Source: Lutibacter sp. (GTDB lineage: Bacteria; Bacteroidota; Bacteroidia; Flavobacteriales; Flavobacteriaceae). Taken from it: a stretch of DNA of 8,282 nt. Shown one piece after another: positions 6,516 to 8,282 of this stretch (its first letter is position 1; each line of letters starts with the position of its first letter). Under the pieces are notes generated by a model that was not told where the DNA came from, ran no database searches, and saw only the letters and a list, made by a program, of their open reading frames with translations. The stretch covers positions 1 through 8,282 of the forward strand of contig JASMME010000052.1 of assembly GCA_030748365.1 (NCBI GenBank), written 5' to 3'. The translations under genes were made by a program, and so were the position numbers.

Positions 6516-8282
6516 TTGATATCCAGAACAACCATAGACAAGGTATTTGAATCTGCCCGGGTAGAAGAGGTGCTCGGAGAATTTGTACAGTTGAAAAAAG
6601 CGGGCAGCAATTTTAAAGGCCTGAGTCCCTTTTCCGATGAACGAACCCCTTCGTTTATGGTATCACCCGTCAAGCAGATATGGAAAGACTTCAGTACCGG
6701 TAAAGGCGGTAACGTCATTTCGTTCCTGATGGAACACGAACATTATTCCTATCCGGAAGCCATTCGTTACCTGGCCAAGAAATACCATATTGAGGTAGAA
6801 GAAGACCAGCAAACTGATTTTCAGAAACAACAGGCTGATGAGCGGGAAAGCCTGTTTTTGGTCTCTGAATACGCCCGCGATTATTTTCACGAATGCATAC
6901 AACAAGACCCCCAGGGAAAGGCCATTGGCCTTACGTATTTCAAGGAGCGGGGTTTTAGCGATGAAACCATCCGCACATTCCAGTTGGGCTATTCCCTAGA
7001 CCAATGGGACGCCTTTACCAAGGAAGCCCTTCGCAAGGGCTATCTTTTAAAACACCTGGAAGCTACCGGACTCAGTATCGTAAAGCAGGACTTGGGTGTT
7101 GCTGCAGGCTCCAAACAATACGACCGTTTCAAAGGGCGTGTTATGTTCCCGATACACAGTATGAGTGGTAGGGTGCTGGGCTTTGGCGGAAGAATACTAA
7201 GCCGTGATAAAAAAGCGGCCAAATACCTGAACTCTCCCGAAAGTGATATTTACCATAAGAGCAAGGTACTCTACGGTATTTACCATGCCAAACAGTCCAT
7301 AGCAAAGGAAGACAATTGCTTTTTGGTAGAAGGTTATACCGATGTTATTTCCCTCTACCAATCAGGTGTTCGGAATGTGGTGTCTTCTTCGGGAACCGCC
7401 CTCACGGAACAACAGATACGACTGATTAGCAGGCTTACCAAAAATATCACCATTCTTTTTGACGGTGATGCTGCCGGTATTCGGGCCTCTTTCCGGGGGA
7501 TTGACCTAATCCTCGAGCAGGGCATGAACGTAAAGGTGCTCAGTTTTCCCGAGGGAGAAGATCCTGATAGCTATGCAAAGAAAGTAACACCTGATGAACT
7601 GAAGGCCTTTCTGGAGAACAAGCCCCGTGACTTTATCAATTTCAAGGTCTCACTCTTGATGGAGCAGGCGCAGCAGGATCCGGTTAAAAAAGCCGCTTTG
7701 ATCCGTGACATTGTTCTTAGTATTTCCAAGATTCCTGACAGGATACAACGGGAAGTGTATATCCAGGAATGTTCCAGGATCATGACCATTTCAGAGGAAG
7801 TCTTGTTTGGTGAGTTGGCCCAGCTGGATAAAAAAGAACGACGCGAAGCTTCCAGGCAGCCGGCAGATACCAGGCAACCTACTCCGGTGTTGCAGAAAAC
7901 CCCCGGTTTTGAGAAAGTAGACGAATTGATGAAATACGAACAGGAAATCATCAGGATTCTGTTGCTCTACGGCAATAATGAGGTTGAATTTGTAGACTAT
8001 GTACTGGGAGAAGAACTCGATGAGAATGAGGTAGAACCCTTGAAAAAGTTGGTTTTTAACAATGTGGTATCCAAAGAGGTGTACCTCAGTTTACAAGAAG
8101 ATGAAATCGAATTTACGGATGCGAATTTCAAGCAGATCTACTACGATATAATCCATCAATTAAACCAGGATGAAAACATTTCGGTAGATGCCTTTGTCAA
8201 TCACAATAATCAGGAGATCGCCCACCTGGCCACCCATATTTTGATGGATGATGAAAAACACACAATCAGCAACTGGGGGCGT
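6516..8282 (+). CDS. dnaG: DNA primase DnaG, zinc-ligand-less N-terminus (3' partial)
   Basis: 589 codons are visible and the frame is still open at the window edge; the last tens of residues are missing. DnaG synthesises RNA primers for replication. The start is TTG at 6516: the resulting ISRTTIDKVFESARVEEVLG lines up with the usual flavobacterial N-terminus, and no ATG or GTG lies between it and the in-frame stop at 6465-6467. Residues 25-90 follow the CHC2 zinc-domain pattern (FKGLSPFSDERTPSF, GKGGNVISFLMEHE), but the positions of the four ligands hold Ser37, Ser40, Asp58 and Thr61. The catalytic core has RFKGRVMFPIHS and KYLNSPE, then the Toprim motifs EGYTDVI (Glu272), DGDAAG (Asp316, Asp318) and EGEDPDS (Asp349, Asp351). 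The C-terminal part, from about residue 465, should hold the helicase-binding domain. No promoter is evident after the clpX terminator. Confidence 0.95.
   Translation, partial: MISRTTIDKVFESARVEEVLGEFVQLKKAGSNFKGLSPFSDERTPSFMVSPVKQIWKDFSTGKGGNVISFLMEHEHYSYPEAIRYLAKKYHIEVEEDQQTDFQKQQADERESLFLVSEYARDYFHECIQQDPQGKAIGLTYFKERGFSDETIRTFQLGYSLDQWDAFTKEALRKGYLLKHLEATGLSIVKQDLGVAAGSKQYDRFKGRVMFPIHSMSGRVLGFGGRILSRDKKAAKYLNSPESDIYHKSKVLYGIYHAKQSIAKEDNCFLVEGYTDVISLYQSGVRNVVSSSGTALTEQQIRLISRLTKNITILFDGDAAGIRASFRGIDLILEQGMNVKVLSFPEGEDPDSYAKKVTPDELKAFLENKPRDFINFKVSLLMEQAQQDPVKKAALIRDIVLSISKIPDRIQREVYIQECSRIMTISEEVLFGELAQLDKKERREASRQPADTRQPTPVLQKTPGFEKVDELMKYEQEIIRILLLYGNNEVEFVDYVLGEELDENEVEPLKKLVFNNVVSKEVYLSLQEDEIEFTDANFKQIYYDIIHQLNQDENISVDAFVNHNNQEIAHLATHILMDDEKHTISNWGR

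Noticed and set aside
6413..7951. Minus-strand open frames within the clpX end and dnaG
   Set aside because: They are antisense to dnaG, whose protein sequence is continuous and conserved through the same region.

Overview
The window looks like a chromosomal segment of a marine-type member of the Flavobacteriaceae (Bacteroidota). The signs are a primase and ClpP with the sequence style of that family, DUF5689/lamin-tail surface protein architecture, a small secreted M1 aminopeptidase, A-rich leaders instead of Shine-Dalgarno sites, and TAnnTTTG-like promoter -7 elements. The genus cannot be fixed from sequence reading alone. No tRNA, rRNA, CRISPR array, insertion sequence or attachment site is visible. 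The genes are recognisable, mostly core functions, and I see no multi-gene system that is clearly new.

Left part (1-1894), cell-surface proteins: the window opens inside a plus-strand gene whose visible end carries the tail of a DUF5689 domain, a poly-glycine linker and a C-terminal lamin-tail domain. It converges on a minus-strand lipoprotein gene with a fibronectin type III domain and an endonuclease I domain. A symmetrical bidirectional terminator (785-815) separates them. The nuclease gene carries an eight-G tract ahead of its catalytic domain, and a slip of one base either way would truncate the protein.

Middle (2012-4281), minus strand: a secreted M1 metallo-aminopeptidase is followed, with a 4-base ATGA overlap, by a class I SAM-dependent methyltransferase with an N-terminal four-cysteine zinc-ribbon-like segment. 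A divergent intergenic region (4282-4517) separates the peptidase from clpP. It holds a 10-bp-arm inverted repeat just upstream of a clpP -7-like element.

Right part (4518-8282), plus strand: clpP and clpX, 10 bases apart, form the ATP-dependent ClpXP protease operon, closed by a strong intrinsic terminator (6454-6480). Directly after it comes dnaG, the replication primase, which starts at a TTG and runs off the window in frame after 589 codons. Its N-terminal zinc-finger fold is recognisable, but all four metal ligands are replaced. This is the most notable molecular oddity in the window, though probably a trait of the lineage.
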